Assembly (NCBI GenBank): GCA_015064155.1
Contig: SVST01000005.1
Location: 62,001 to 126,000 of the forward strand
Direction of reading: 5' to 3'
Source of the DNA: Oscillospiraceae bacterium
Lineage (GTDB): Bacteria > Bacillota > Clostridia > Oscillospirales > CAG-272
DNA length: 64,000 nucleotides
This document shows positions 43,404 through 51,417 of this stretch, piece by piece (within the stretch, counting starts at the first letter, position 1; every line of letters starts with the position of its first letter). A program made the position numbers and the translations under genes. Under the pieces are notes generated by a model, which had not been told where the DNA came from, made no database searches, and worked only from the letters and a program-made list of their open reading frames with translations.

Positions 43404-44195
43404 TTATAAATCGCTCGATGTTATTACAATAGAGGCATGATCACTACCCGCGCAAATAGCCCCATCATAATCGTATTCACAGGAATAGTCACTAAACCTT
43501 TCTTCATTGATAAATAAGAAATCATACCGAACTTTTTTGTTCCCGCGTTTTATAATATGAGATGTTGTAAGGTAGTCTCCTTCCACAAATTTTCTTATGT
43601 CATAATTCTTTACAAATGCATCCATTAGAGAATTTTGCTTCATCGCTTCAAAGAAGGTTTTACAACCATTGCCCTTTTGATAGTTGTCAAAAAATTTCAT
43701 TTGACTAATATCATAATGATCAACTTGCGGCTCGTTCGCATCAATGCCTACGATATCGGGTTTATATGTATCTATAGCTTCAGCAAACGAAAAATATTGA
43801 ATTTCTTTTGCTTTTAAATGCTGACATCCTGTAATAGAATGAAGCCCCAAAATCCTCAGCGGAATATTATTGCAAATTACATCTACCATAAGAGTTCTAT
43901 CGGGCATAATCGCTCTATCAAGAACATTTGCATTTTTAACAACAATATCTGCACTCGTCAAAATTGCAACCCCAAGTTTTCTGGAATCTGTATCATATTT
44001 ACCAGGAATGCGGTAAGATAAAGAATATTCCACTTGAGCTATATCAGATAAATGTTCTTGGAGCGCATTATATACATGCGGCTTTACTTCTTGTAAAATT
44101 ACGACAAACGTTTCTCCCAAAATCTGATTTTTCAAATACTCAATTTTAGGTGTTACATCATTTGCCCACGATATATTCCAATTTAATATTTTCAT
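43404..44195 (-). CDS. Endonuclease/exonuclease/phosphatase-family (EEP) protein
   Basis: A 263-residue EEP-fold enzyme. Motifs: ILNWNISW at the N-terminus, VVILQEVKP (metal Glu), GIDANEP (Asp-x-Asn), and the C-terminal SDHASIVI (Asp-His). It cleaves phosphodiesters in nucleic acids or phospholipid heads. The gene is clearly richer in A and T than its neighbours and uses many ATA/AAT codons, a sign of transfer. RBS AGAAGGG. Upstream is a perfect hairpin CTTTTGAGC/GCTCAAAAG (44240-44260). It lies inside the rlmD-tail-bounded insert and may be a defence or cargo nuclease. Confidence 0.83.
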   Translation of the reverse strand: MKILNWNISWANDVTPKIEYLKNQILGETFVVILQEVKPHVYNALQEHLSDIAQVEYSLSYRIPGKYDTDSRKLGVAILTSADIVVKNANVLDRAIMPDRTLMVDVICNNIPLRILGLHSITGCQHLKAKEIQYFSFAEAIDTYKPDIVGIDANEPQVDHYDISQMKFFDNYQKGNGCKTFFEAMKQNSLMDAFVKNYDIRKFVEGDYLTTSHIIKRGNKKVRYDFLFINEERFSDYSCEYDYDGAICAGSDHASIVITSSDL

Positions 44196-44239
44196 CTTAA
44201 CCCTTCTCGATATGTTATACCAAACTGCTGTAAAACGAA

Positions 44240-44260
44240 CTTTTGAGCCTTGCTCAAAAG
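44240..44260. repeat. Perfect inverted repeat upstream of the EEP gene
   Basis: CTTTTGAGC-CTT-GCTCAAAAG in the AT-rich 183-bp gap between the EEP gene and rlmD, about 45 bp before the EEP start codon. It could be an operator or the rlmD terminator stem; no T-run follows it closely on the rlmD side. Confidence 0.4.
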
Positions 44261-44378
44261 TAACATTTGTCCCTTTTAAAATTCGGGGCTATTTTTAATT
44301 CTAAACACCGTTTTTTGAATTTTTCTCTCAAAACCACTCAAAAAGGCTTGATTTTGTCCATTTTAAGCCGATTTTAGT

Positions 44379-45764
44379 TTATTTTCTCGTCAGACAAACG
44401 ACCGACTCGACGTGTCCCGTTCTCGGGAACATATCCACAGGAGTTACGGTTCCGATTTCATACCCAAGCGTCTTAAACAGCGCACAGTCTCTTGCCAGCG
44501 TATCGGGATTGCAGGAAACGTAGACTACGCGAGAAAAACCGCGTTTTGCGATGTATCGAATCAACTCGGGTGTACTGCCCTTTCGCGGCGGGTCAAATAC
44601 CACCACGGTGTTTTTTTCGTCCAAAGGTCCCCTTTCGCGCTCTGCGTTTTCCAACAGCCTTTCGGCATCCGATGCGTCGCCGCAGTAAAAGGACGCGTGC
44701 TCAATTCCGTTGCGCCGTGCGTTTTCCGTCGCGCGCTCAACCGCTTCGTCCACGATTTCAATGCCGATCACTTCTTTGGCATCATCCGCCATCGAAAGCC
44801 CGATCGTTCCGATACCGCAGTACAAATCAAGCAGCGTTTCCTTGCCCGAAAGAGCCGCACGCTCCTTGGCAATTCCGTACAGCAGCTCGCAAGCATCGTG
44901 ATTGACCTGATAAAAGGCACCGGCAGAAATACGGAACGTGCATCCGCACAGCCGATCCTCGATCCACTCGCGTCCCGACAACAGCCGAAATTCCGAGCCC
45001 AACACCACGTTGGTGTTTTTTTCATTGACGTTGATCAAAACGCTCTTGACCTGTTCAAATTTTGCGCACAGCTCACGGGAAAGCTCGCGCTCACACGGCA
45101 TCGTCTTGCCGTTGAGCACCAAGCAGACCATCACCTCGCCCGTCACGATGCCCATGCGCAGATAGATATGCCGCAAGAGCCCCCGTCCGCTTTCCTCCTC
45201 GTAGGCTTTGATGGCATGCCGATCGCAAAACGAGCAGATAAACGACACAATCTCACCGAAAATCGCGGGCTGCAGCTTGCAATCGTCAGCCGGTACAATT
45301 CGATGGGATGCCGTTGCAAAAAAGCCCGCCTCAAGTCCGTTTTTACCGTTTTTGACGGGATATTGCGCTTTATTCCGATACCCCGTCAGCGCGTTTGTAT
45401 GTCGAACGTCCTCTACCGATACCTCGGGCAAGCCAACCTTTCGAAATGCATTTTTTACGTACTCTCGCTTCAATTCCAGCTCATGCGCGTAGGTGACGTG
45501 GCGATAGACGCATCCTCCGCAGCCGCTTGCCGTGCAATCGGGCGCACAGCGCAACGGCGATGGAGAGAGGATCCGTTCGATCCTCCCCACCAAATAGCTT
45601 TTATTGACTTTGATGATGCGCGCATCGATTTCGTCACCCGTAACCGCATCGCGCACGAAGACCACGATCCCGCGTCCGCCGTCGGCACCGTCAAGATGCC
45701 CCACACCGCAGCCGAGATTGTTGATCTCCTCTATTTTCAACCGAACGATTTCATTTTTTCGCAT
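44379..45764 (-). CDS. rlmD: 23S rRNA (uracil-5-)-methyltransferase, RlmD/RumA family
   Basis: A 461-residue SAM-dependent m5U methyltransferase. It has an N-terminal TRAM domain (about 1-60), a four-cysteine Fe-S cluster region (CAPDC, CGGC), a methyltransferase domain with LLDLYCGIGTIGLSMA, FDPPRKG, and the catalytic Cys in VVYVSCNPDTLARD. Firmicutes have several paralogs (RlmCD) and the exact target uracil (747, 1939 or tRNA 54) cannot be fixed. Its ATG shares one base with the stop of the metallophosphoesterase gene (TAATG). Its 3' end is an established integration target for mobile elements in other Firmicutes, relevant to the insert downstream. Confidence 0.9.
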   Translation of the reverse strand: MRKNEIVRLKIEEINNLGCGVGHLDGADGGRGIVVFVRDAVTGDEIDARIIKVNKSYLVGRIERILSPSPLRCAPDCTASGCGGCVYRHVTYAHELELKREYVKNAFRKVGLPEVSVEDVRHTNALTGYRNKAQYPVKNGKNGLEAGFFATASHRIVPADDCKLQPAIFGEIVSFICSFCDRHAIKAYEEESGRGLLRHIYLRMGIVTGEVMVCLVLNGKTMPCERELSRELCAKFEQVKSVLINVNEKNTNVVLGSEFRLLSGREWIEDRLCGCTFRISAGAFYQVNHDACELLYGIAKERAALSGKETLLDLYCGIGTIGLSMADDAKEVIGIEIVDEAVERATENARRNGIEHASFYCGDASDAERLLENAERERGPLDEKNTVVVFDPPRKGSTPELIRYIAKRGFSRVVYVSCNPDTLARDCALFKTLGYEIGTVTPVDMFPRTGHVESVVCLTRK

Positions 45765-46435
45765 TACGCGTAAAACTCCTTGCCGTTTTCAAGACATAAG
45801 CAACCAAGAGAACCGCCCTCTGCGGCACCGCAATCCAAAAAGATGCTACCCTCTCCGCGCTCGATCTTGCCGCTTTTCGTGGGGACGTGTCCCACCACAA
45901 CCGTCTTACCCTCTGCCAAGGCAGCGTCCGCCGAAAGCGGGGACGAGAAAAAGTCCTCAGGCTCGTAGTCGTAAAGGTCGGTATCGGGATCAAAATCAGC
46001 AATGCCGGCATGAACCAAAATATATTCCCGTCCCTTGATTTCCAACTCCTCAAAGAGCGTCATGTCCTCCAAATACTCCAATACGCCCTCGCGCTCCTCC
46101 GCATTCAGCGCTCGAAAAGCCTCCAAGGTCGGCTGACCGCCGTTTTGCACCCACGCGGTCATTTCGGCAACGAATTCGGGGTCGGGAGAGGCACCGCTTT
46201 CCAGCATTTTGGAAAAGCCCGCCAGCATCCGTGCCGCCAAAAAGTCATGCTCACCTGCGATGCAATACACGTTCACGCGCACCGAAAGGTCGGCAATCAG
46301 CTCCATAGATTCCTCACCGAAATCAACGACGTCCCCCAAAATATACAGAATATCGGAGGGGCGGAAGTCAATCTCGGCAAGAAGTGCCTTGAATTTTGTA
46401 TAGTCACCGTGAATATCGGAAATTACGTACGTCAT
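45764..46435 (-). CDS. Calcineurin-like metallophosphoesterase (PrpE/ApaH-like)
   Basis: A 223-residue phosphoesterase. Metal motifs: VISDIHGDYTKF, ILGDVVDFGEE, a His in IAGEHDF (where others have GNHD/E), LVHAGIADF, and VVGHVPTKSG. Relatives act as protein Ser/Thr phosphatases or diadenosine tetraphosphatases. The GNHE motif is replaced by GEHD, a slight deviation. 13 bp downstream of the Nif3-like gene and overlapping rlmD by one base, so it belongs to the trmK-nif3-mpe-rlmD operon. Confidence 0.87.
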   Translation of the reverse strand: MTYVISDIHGDYTKFKALLAEIDFRPSDILYILGDVVDFGEESMELIADLSVRVNVYCIAGEHDFLAARMLAGFSKMLESGASPDPEFVAEMTAWVQNGGQPTLEAFRALNAEEREGVLEYLEDMTLFEELEIKGREYILVHAGIADFDPDTDLYDYEPEDFFSSPLSADAALAEGKTVVVGHVPTKSGKIERGEGSIFLDCGAAEGGSLGCLCLENGKEFYA

Positions 46436-46448
46436 AAAATACTCTCCT

Positions 46449-47216
46449 TTACACTACGCGAACGGGATTGCTGTTCACGATCTCGGTATACACCGAAGGA
46501 TCGATCCTTGCCACCAGCTCGCAGATTCGTTTGCAAACCAAATGCTCGGTATAAAAATGTCCGCCCGAAACGAGATTCATACCATTCTCGGGTGCGTCGG
46601 TCAGATTGTTGTGCTTCAATTCTCCCGTCAAATAGGTATCGGCTCCTGCCGCCCGTGCCGCGTGGATTTCGGACGCACCGCTGCCGCCCAACACCGCAAC
46701 GCGGCGCACGGGTAACCCCGCATCCGAAATCAGCACCTGCTCCGCACCGGTCACACGCTTCACAAGAAGCCCGAATTCCGACAGCGTCAGTCCCTTTTTC
46801 AGGCTTCCGATCCGCCCGATTTCTTCTCCGTCCGCGCCGAACGGACACACGTCCTCCAAGTCAAGAGCCGTTGCCAAGACGTCGTTCACACCGCCCTCTA
46901 CGGCATCCAGGCGCGTATGAAAGCTCATGGCCGCAATTCCGCTTTGAAGCAGGTCGATCACCTTTTTGGCAACGGGATCAAAGGGATTCAACGCACGCAG
47001 CGGTGTAAAAATCAGGGGGTGATGAGAAATCACCGTATCATACCCTCCGTCGATTGCCTTTTGCACCACCGCCGCCGTGATATCCAATGCAACCAGCACG
47101 CGGCGCACCTCCCGTGTGGGATCGGCACAGCACATCAGCCCGTCGTTATCCCAATCGCAGGACAGCTCGGGGGGAATTTTTTGATTCAAAGCGGTATACA
47201 AATCACCTACCGTCAT
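46449..47216 (-). CDS. Nif3-like dinuclear metal centre protein (YqfO family)
   Basis: A 255-residue Nif3/YqfO-family protein. Conserved metal-site blocks: SCDWDNDGLMC, VLVALDIT, VISHHPLIF with the His pair, SFHTRLDAVEGGVNDVLA, and the C-terminal SGGHFYTEHLV with His and Glu. The family may act in GTP cyclohydrolase-like or other cofactor reactions; function is not settled. It overlaps the end of trmK by 4 bp, the conserved trmK-nif3 pairing of Firmicutes. It lacks the PII-like insertion seen in long YqfO proteins. Confidence 0.92.
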   Translation of the reverse strand: MTVGDLYTALNQKIPPELSCDWDNDGLMCCADPTREVRRVLVALDITAAVVQKAIDGGYDTVISHHPLIFTPLRALNPFDPVAKKVIDLLQSGIAAMSFHTRLDAVEGGVNDVLATALDLEDVCPFGADGEEIGRIGSLKKGLTLSEFGLLVKRVTGAEQVLISDAGLPVRRVAVLGGSGASEIHAARAAGADTYLTGELKHNNLTDAPENGMNLVSGGHFYTEHLVCKRICELVARIDPSVYTEIVNSNPVRVV

Positions 47217-47893
47217 AACAGCTCCTCCAAATTACGTTTCATTTCGATTTCATAAGATAGGTCGGCACGCAAGGACTTGGCTTTCCCCTTGAGAATCGTG
47301 TCAAAAACACCGATCTCATGGCGGACAAAGCCCTCAAACAGCGGCGGTCGCTCCGATAGATTCTTTGCCCCAATCCACGCTTCCAATTCACTCAACTCAT
47401 ACCGAACGCCGCACCAACGTGCCGCAATTGTCTGGTAAAATTTATCTTCAAAGGTTAAGCTTTCTCCAACGATCTCAAATCCGTTTTCGGCAAGATACCG
47501 CCGAAGCACCGATGCGCGCGACATGGGCTGCAGCACAAGACCGATCCGCGAATCCTTCACCCATTCGGCTTCCGACAAGATGCGCACGATCAGCTCGCCG
47601 CCCATTCCAAAGATCAAAATATCGTCGGGATCGAAATCACGTGTGCCGTGCAATCCGTCGGTCAATCTCGTGCCGATTTGCGCGGTCAATTTTGCCGCGG
47701 CAATATTCTCCTGTGCCGACCGAATCGGACCTTCATTGATATCACACGCCAAAGCATTCCTGCAAATCCCGTTTTGCACGAGAAAAATGGGCAAATACGC
47801 GTGGTCGGTTCCCACGTCGATCACACGTCCCCCGTGTGTCAGGTACGGAATTGCGCTGGATAACCGCGCGCCGAGCGTTGAGAGAGCTTGCAT
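47213..47893 (-). CDS. trmK: tRNA (adenine(22)-N1)-methyltransferase TrmK
   Basis: A 226-residue SAM methyltransferase. Motif I is VIDVGTDHAYLPIFLVQ; also ACDINEGPIRSAQENI, DDILIFGMGGELI and LVLQPMSR, all typical of TrmK (YqfN). It methylates A22 of tRNA-Ser. The ATG at 47893 follows AAGGGG; the longer frame is unsupported. First gene of the housekeeping operon trmK-nif3-mpe-rlmD. Confidence 0.93.
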   Translation of the reverse strand: MQALSTLGARLSSAIPYLTHGGRVIDVGTDHAYLPIFLVQNGICRNALACDINEGPIRSAQENIAAAKLTAQIGTRLTDGLHGTRDFDPDDILIFGMGGELIVRILSEAEWVKDSRIGLVLQPMSRASVLRRYLAENGFEIVGESLTFEDKFYQTIAARWCGVRYELSELEAWIGAKNLSERPPLFEGFVRHEIGVFDTILKGKAKSLRADLSYEIEMKRNLEELL

Positions 47894-47921
47894 AAATATC
47901 CCCTTTTGAAAAATTGATGAC

Positions 47922-47951
47922 AATGGGGCTGTTACAAAGCCGCAACAGCCC
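47922..47951 (-). terminator. GC-rich hairpin between DUF1858 and trmK
   Basis: TGGGGCTGTT (47922-47931) pairs perfectly with AACAGCCCCA (47942-47951). No U-run follows, so it may only partially terminate and set the DUF1858 to trmK ratio. Confidence 0.5.
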
Positions 47952-47959
47952 CACGAAAA

Positions 47960-48166
47960 TTATGCGTTCTTCGATGCGAGGAACTTGTTGATCTGTTCGA
48001 TCAGCGCGTCGGCATCGGTGCCGTGAACCGCACACGCATCCTCAACCGATTCGCCGCGCGATGCAGGGCATCCAAGGCAATGCATACCGATTGCAAAAAA
48101 GAATTGTGCCGTTTCGGGCTCGTAATCCAGGATATCGCCGATAATGGACTGCTTCGTAATGGTCAT
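47960..48166 (-). CDS. DUF1858 domain protein
   Basis: A 68-residue protein with the DUF1858 core: ITKQSIIGDILDYEPETAQF, then GMHCLGCPASRGESVEDA. The CxxC pair is typical and may bind a metal or act in redox. The domain is also found attached to hybrid-cluster and other anaerobic redox proteins. The second ATG (48166) is used because AAAGGAAG is 6 nt before it. It has its own consensus promoter. Confidence 0.9.
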   Translation of the reverse strand: MTITKQSIIGDILDYEPETAQFFFAIGMHCLGCPASRGESVEDACAVHGTDADALIEQINKFLASKNA

Positions 48167-48225
48167 GATCATCTTCCTTTCTGTTGCTTTACTTAAAAAG
48201 AGCGTATTTCTCTTTTATCTCCTTT

Positions 48226-48254
48226 ATTATACCCTAAAAAAAACGTTCTGTCAA
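48226..48254 (-). promoter_or_regulatory. Promoter of the DUF1858 gene
   Basis: On the minus strand TTGACA (48254-48249), 17 bp, TATAAT (48231-48226): exact consensus. Confidence 0.9.
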
Positions 48255-48293
48255 TATCCGTCATATTTTTTCAAAGAAAATTTGTTTTTGCTC

Positions 48294-48322
48294 TTGCAAT
48301 CCGAGAAAAAATCATTTATAAT
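48294..48322 (+). promoter_or_regulatory. Promoter of ackA
   Basis: TTGCAA (48294-48299), 17 bp, TATAAT (48317-48322). The ~90-nt leader contains the hairpin GCCGCGGCTATGCGGC near its start. Confidence 0.82.
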
Positions 48323-48415
48323 ATAGGGTGACATAAAATGCCGCGGCTATGCGGCTTGTCTGAATCAATTCTCCCGCTGTCGCACGGCAGGGGAGCCTTT
48401 AGGAGGAAACACACT

Positions 48416-49627
48416 ATGAAAATCCTGGTTGCAAACGCAGGAAGCTCGTCCTTGAAGTATCAGCTGTTCGACATGGACAACGGCAACGTACTTGCCAAGG
48501 GTATCTGCGAAAAGATCGGCATCACCCCCACCAGCGGCACGCTGACGCACAAGCGTCCCGATGCCGACAAGTATTTTACCGAAACCCCCATTCCCGACCA
48601 CGACACCGCTATCCAGCTGGTTCTGAAAGCCCTGACCGATAAGGAGCTCGGCGTCATCTCCGACGTTTCCGAAATCGCGGCTGTCGGTCACCGCTTCGTG
48701 CATGGCGGTACCATCAAGGAATCCAAGATCCTTGACGATGAAATTCTCGCTTACATCGAGTCGATCATCCCGATCAACCCCTTGCACGGTCCCGCATCGC
48801 TCAAGGGCGTTGCCGCTTGCCGCAAGGCTATGCCCAACATTCCTCACGTTGGCGTATTCGACAGCGCATTCTACGCAAATATGCCCGAGGAATCCTACAC
48901 CTACGCAATTCCCTACGAGTGGCTTGAAAAGTACGGCATCCGCCGCTACGGCTTCCACGGCACCTCCCACCGCTTCGTTTCCGGTGAGGCTGCCAAGCTG
49001 CTTGGAAAGCCCCTGGAGGAATTGAAGATCATCTCCTGCCACCTGGGCTCGGGCTCTTCGGTTACCGCCATCAAGAACGGCATTGCCGTTGATACCTCGA
49101 TGGGCTTTGCTCCCCAGGACGGTCTTCCCATGGGTACCCGTTGCGGTCCTCTCGATCCCTCTATCGTAACCTTTATGATCCGTCAGGGCTACACTGCCGA
49201 CGAATTGGATACCATTTTCACCAAGCAGTCGGGTCTGATCGGTGTTTCGGGCGTGTCCAGCGACGCGCGCGAGGTTTGGGCTGCCGTTGACCAGGGTAAC
49301 ACCCGTGCAAAGCTGGCTTTGGATCTGGTTGTCCACCACTGCAGAAAGCTGATCGGCGGCTACATTGCCGAAATGAACGGCGTTGACGTTCTGCTCATCA
49401 CCGCAGGCTTGGGCGAGAACGACGAATTGGTACGTCACGGCATCCTGACCAACATGGAAGCCCTCGGCATCAAGATCAACGAAGAGCTCAACCTGAAGGC
49501 TCCTCGCGGTCAGATCGTTGACCTCACCGCAGAAGGCTCCAAGACCAAGGTCTTCATTCTTCCCACCGACGAAGAGCTGATGATCGCCAAGGACACCGAG
49601 CGTCTGGCAATCGATTTCTATGCTTGA
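48416..49627 (+). CDS. ackA: Acetate kinase
   Basis: A 403-residue acetokinase, full length. Blocks: LVANAGSSSLKYQLF at the N-terminus, AVGHRFVHGG, FGVFDSAF-like VGVFDSAFYANMPE, YGFHGTSHRFV, and LGSGSSVTAI. It converts acetyl phosphate and ADP to acetate and ATP, the main energy-yielding end step in many gut anaerobes. The ATG at 48416 follows AGGAGG. Codon use suggests high expression. Phosphotransacetylase is not in this window. Confidence 0.98.
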   Translation: MKILVANAGSSSLKYQLFDMDNGNVLAKGICEKIGITPTSGTLTHKRPDADKYFTETPIPDHDTAIQLVLKALTDKELGVISDVSEIAAVGHRFVHGGTIKESKILDDEILAYIESIIPINPLHGPASLKGVAACRKAMPNIPHVGVFDSAFYANMPEESYTYAIPYEWLEKYGIRRYGFHGTSHRFVSGEAAKLLGKPLEELKIISCHLGSGSSVTAIKNGIAVDTSMGFAPQDGLPMGTRCGPLDPSIVTFMIRQGYTADELDTIFTKQSGLIGVSGVSSDAREVWAAVDQGNTRAKLALDLVVHHCRKLIGGYIAEMNGVDVLLITAGLGENDELVRHGILTNMEALGIKINEELNLKAPRGQIVDLTAEGSKTKVFILPTDEELMIAKDTERLAIDFYA

Positions 49628-49646
49628 TTGATAAAAGCTACATAAA

Positions 49647-49692
49647 AATTGGGGAAAGCCTCTCGTGGGAGGTTTTCCCCAATTCTTTTTCA
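49647..49692. terminator. Terminator after ackA
   Basis: AATTGGGGAAA pairs with TTTCCCCAATT, with an inner CCTC/GAGG extension, followed by CTTTTT. Confidence 0.88.
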
Positions 49693-49730
49693 AGGCATTC
49701 GTTGCACTTTTACGTGAATGCTCTTTCTTT

Positions 49731-50060
49731 TTATCGGCAATAAACAATCTCACATACTTTCCCATGCTTTTGGGCATACGTAATGACCGACAAGGTTCCC
49801 TTTGACTTCCCATCCCAAAAAGCAATGATTTTATCAGCAAAATCAACTATTTCTTTGTTCCTCAAAAGCGGAGCTGCACGACCATATCTTGCATATTGCG
49901 GCAAAAACACGGTTAAATGCAACCCATGTTCTTTGGCACATGCCGCGGCACATGAATCAACCCCCATTGCACCGCCCGATACGATCTCGTCCCCTGCAGA
50001 AACGTATTTGCCGATATCTATTCCGCTAATATTTCTTGACCCCACAATTGCTATTTTCAT
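49731..50060 (-). CDS. SLOG/DprA-like Rossmann protein (DUF2493-type)
   Basis: A 109-residue single-domain SLOG protein: KIAIVGSRN at the N-terminus, EIVSGGAMGVDSCAAACAKE, LPQYARYGRAAPLLRNKEIV and IIAFWDGKSKGTLSVI. SLOG domains bind nucleotides or NAD-derived ligands and occur in DprA, LOG and several phage-defence systems. The ATG at 50060 has AGAGGGAT upstream. It is divergent from a ribbon-helix-helix gene with tandem operator-like repeats between them. AT-richer than its neighbours. Ligand and role unknown. Confidence 0.82.
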   Translation of the reverse strand: MKIAIVGSRNISGIDIGKYVSAGDEIVSGGAMGVDSCAAACAKEHGLHLTVFLPQYARYGRAAPLLRNKEIVDFADKIIAFWDGKSKGTLSVITYAQKHGKVCEIVYCR

Positions 50061-50085
50061 TTTATCCCTCTGAATCTCCAAATTT

Positions 50086-50111
50086 AGTATACTCAATTCA
50101 AGTATACTCAA
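50086..50111. promoter_or_regulatory. Tandem operator candidate between SLOG and RHH genes
   Basis: AGTATACTCAA occurs twice (50086-50096 and 50101-50111), 15 bp apart, each holding the palindrome AGTATACT. Tandem palindromic sites are typical for ribbon-helix-helix repressors, so autoregulation by the neighbouring RHH protein is likely. Confidence 0.6.
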
Positions 50112-50172
50112 GACATTATACCACAAAATAATCTTAAAATGTACTTAAATCAAGTTTTTTTGGAGATTTTTT

Positions 50173-50376
50173 ATGAGAAACAAGAAAAACAAGCACCTTG
50201 GCATTGAAATCGATCCGGAATTGCACTACAAACTACATTACATTTCCAAATATTACGGTCGTTCGGCAAACGGAGAAATCCTCTATCTGATTCGCCAAGA
50301 AATCAAAGCATTTGAACAGGCAGAAGGAAAAATTGAAGTTCCCACCGAAGCAGATACACCAAACAAAAATATCTGA
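50173..50376 (+). CDS. Ribbon-helix-helix (Arc-like) DNA-binding protein
   Basis: A 67-residue Arc-type protein. The beta-strand KHLGIEIDPELHYKLHYI and following helices ISKYYGRSANGEILYLIRQE form the RHH dimer unit. A charged tail follows. ATG after TTTGGAGATTTTTT. It is divergent from the SLOG gene and probably represses both by binding the AGTATACTCAA repeats. No toxin gene follows; downstream is a terminator. Confidence 0.8.
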   Translation: MRNKKNKHLGIEIDPELHYKLHYISKYYGRSANGEILYLIRQEIKAFEQAEGKIEVPTEADTPNKNI

Positions 50377-50437
50377 GGCGATTGCTCACGGATACCGCAA
50401 AACAGCGCGCGACGATTACCATTTTCACACACAACGC

Positions 50438-50474
50438 AAAAAAGCACCGACGGACCATCCATCGGTGTTTTTCG
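50438..50474. terminator. Bidirectional terminator between RHH and hslO
   Basis: CACCGA (50445-50450) pairs with TCGGTG (50462-50467), with A-run before and T-run after. Confidence 0.7.
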
Positions 50475-50490
50475 TATTCTTCTTGAAAGC

Positions 50491-51375
50491 TCAAAACATT
50501 TTGTCGATATCCGCGCGGTTGTAATATTGCTTTTTGTCGCAGAAACGGCAGCAGACCTCCAAGCGTTCGGGCTTCCCCTCGGCAACCTGCTCCTCCAAAA
50601 GCTTCAACAGATCAGGCTTTCCGAGTGTGATCAGTGCGCGCGTGGTACGTTCGCGGCTACAGTTGCACTTATAGGAAACATCCAGCTCGTCAAAGACGTC
50701 AAACGGAATATCACGCAATGCAATTTTTGCAATGTCCTCGTTGGTAGCACCGCTGTCGAATAAGCGCGACACGTTTGCAAGATCACTCGCATTTCGCTCG
50801 ATCAGATCCACAGTCTTGGGATCGGCAAACGGCAAAAGCTGAACGATCACCCCGCCTGCTGCGCGGCAGGTATAGTCGGTGTCGATCAAAACTCCCAACG
50901 CACAAACGGTGGGAACCTGCTCACTGTTTGCATAATACGACGCAATGTCCTCGGCAATCTCACCGCTGACCAGAGGGACCGAGCCGTTATAAGGCTCCGC
51001 ACCGCCCATGTCACGGATGATATTGAGCATTCCGCGTCCAACGGCACCGCCAACGTCCAGCTTTCCATTGGATTTCAACGGAAGATCTACCCCCGGATTG
51101 CCAATATACCCACGCACGTTTCCGATATAGTCCGAAACAGCCAGAACGTGACCCGCAGGGCCGTCGCCCTTGAGGGCTACCGTAATGGTATCGGTCTTCT
51201 CGCCCAACATACAGCCCATCATAGAGGTTGCGGTTAAAAGACGACCAAGCGTTGCGCCCGCCACGGGTGTGGTATGATGCAAACGAATCGCCTCGTTTAC
51301 GATCTCCTTGGAGTTAATGACGTGAATACGCGCGCTTCCGTCGGCTGTCATGGCGCGCAAAATAGTAGATGACAT
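50491..51375 (-). CDS. hslO: Redox-regulated holdase chaperone Hsp33
   Basis: A 294-residue Hsp33. The C-terminal zinc switch is present: YKCNCSRER (CxC) and VCCRFCDKK (CxxC) near the end. The N-terminal domain shows [18 protein letters not shown] and the GxxGP loop [14 protein letters not shown]. Oxidation releases zinc and activates chaperone function against aggregation. RBS AGAGAGGA. It follows the methyltransferase gene by 42 bp in the same direction. Confidence 0.97.
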   Translation of the reverse strand: MSSTILRAMTADGSARIHVINSKEIVNEAIRLHHTTPVAGATLGRLLTATSMMGCMLGEKTDTITVALKGDGPAGHVLAVSDYIGNVRGYIGNPGVDLPLKSNGKLDVGGAVGRGMLNIIRDMGGAEPYNGSVPLVSGEIAEDIASYYANSEQVPTVCALGVLIDTDYTCRAAGGVIVQLLPFADPKTVDLIERNASDLANVSRLFDSGATNEDIAKIALRDIPFDVFDELDVSYKCNCSRERTTRALITLGKPDLLKLLEEQVAEGKPERLEVCCRFCDKKQYYNRADIDKMF

Positions 51376-51417
51376 AAGAATTCCTCTCTTTGGATAAGTG
51401 ATAGCAAAACAGCAAAA

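Noticed and set aside
50173-50376. Toxin-antitoxin pair with the RHH protein as antitoxin
   Set aside because: No toxin gene follows; the next element is a terminator. The divergent SLOG protein is not a known toxin.
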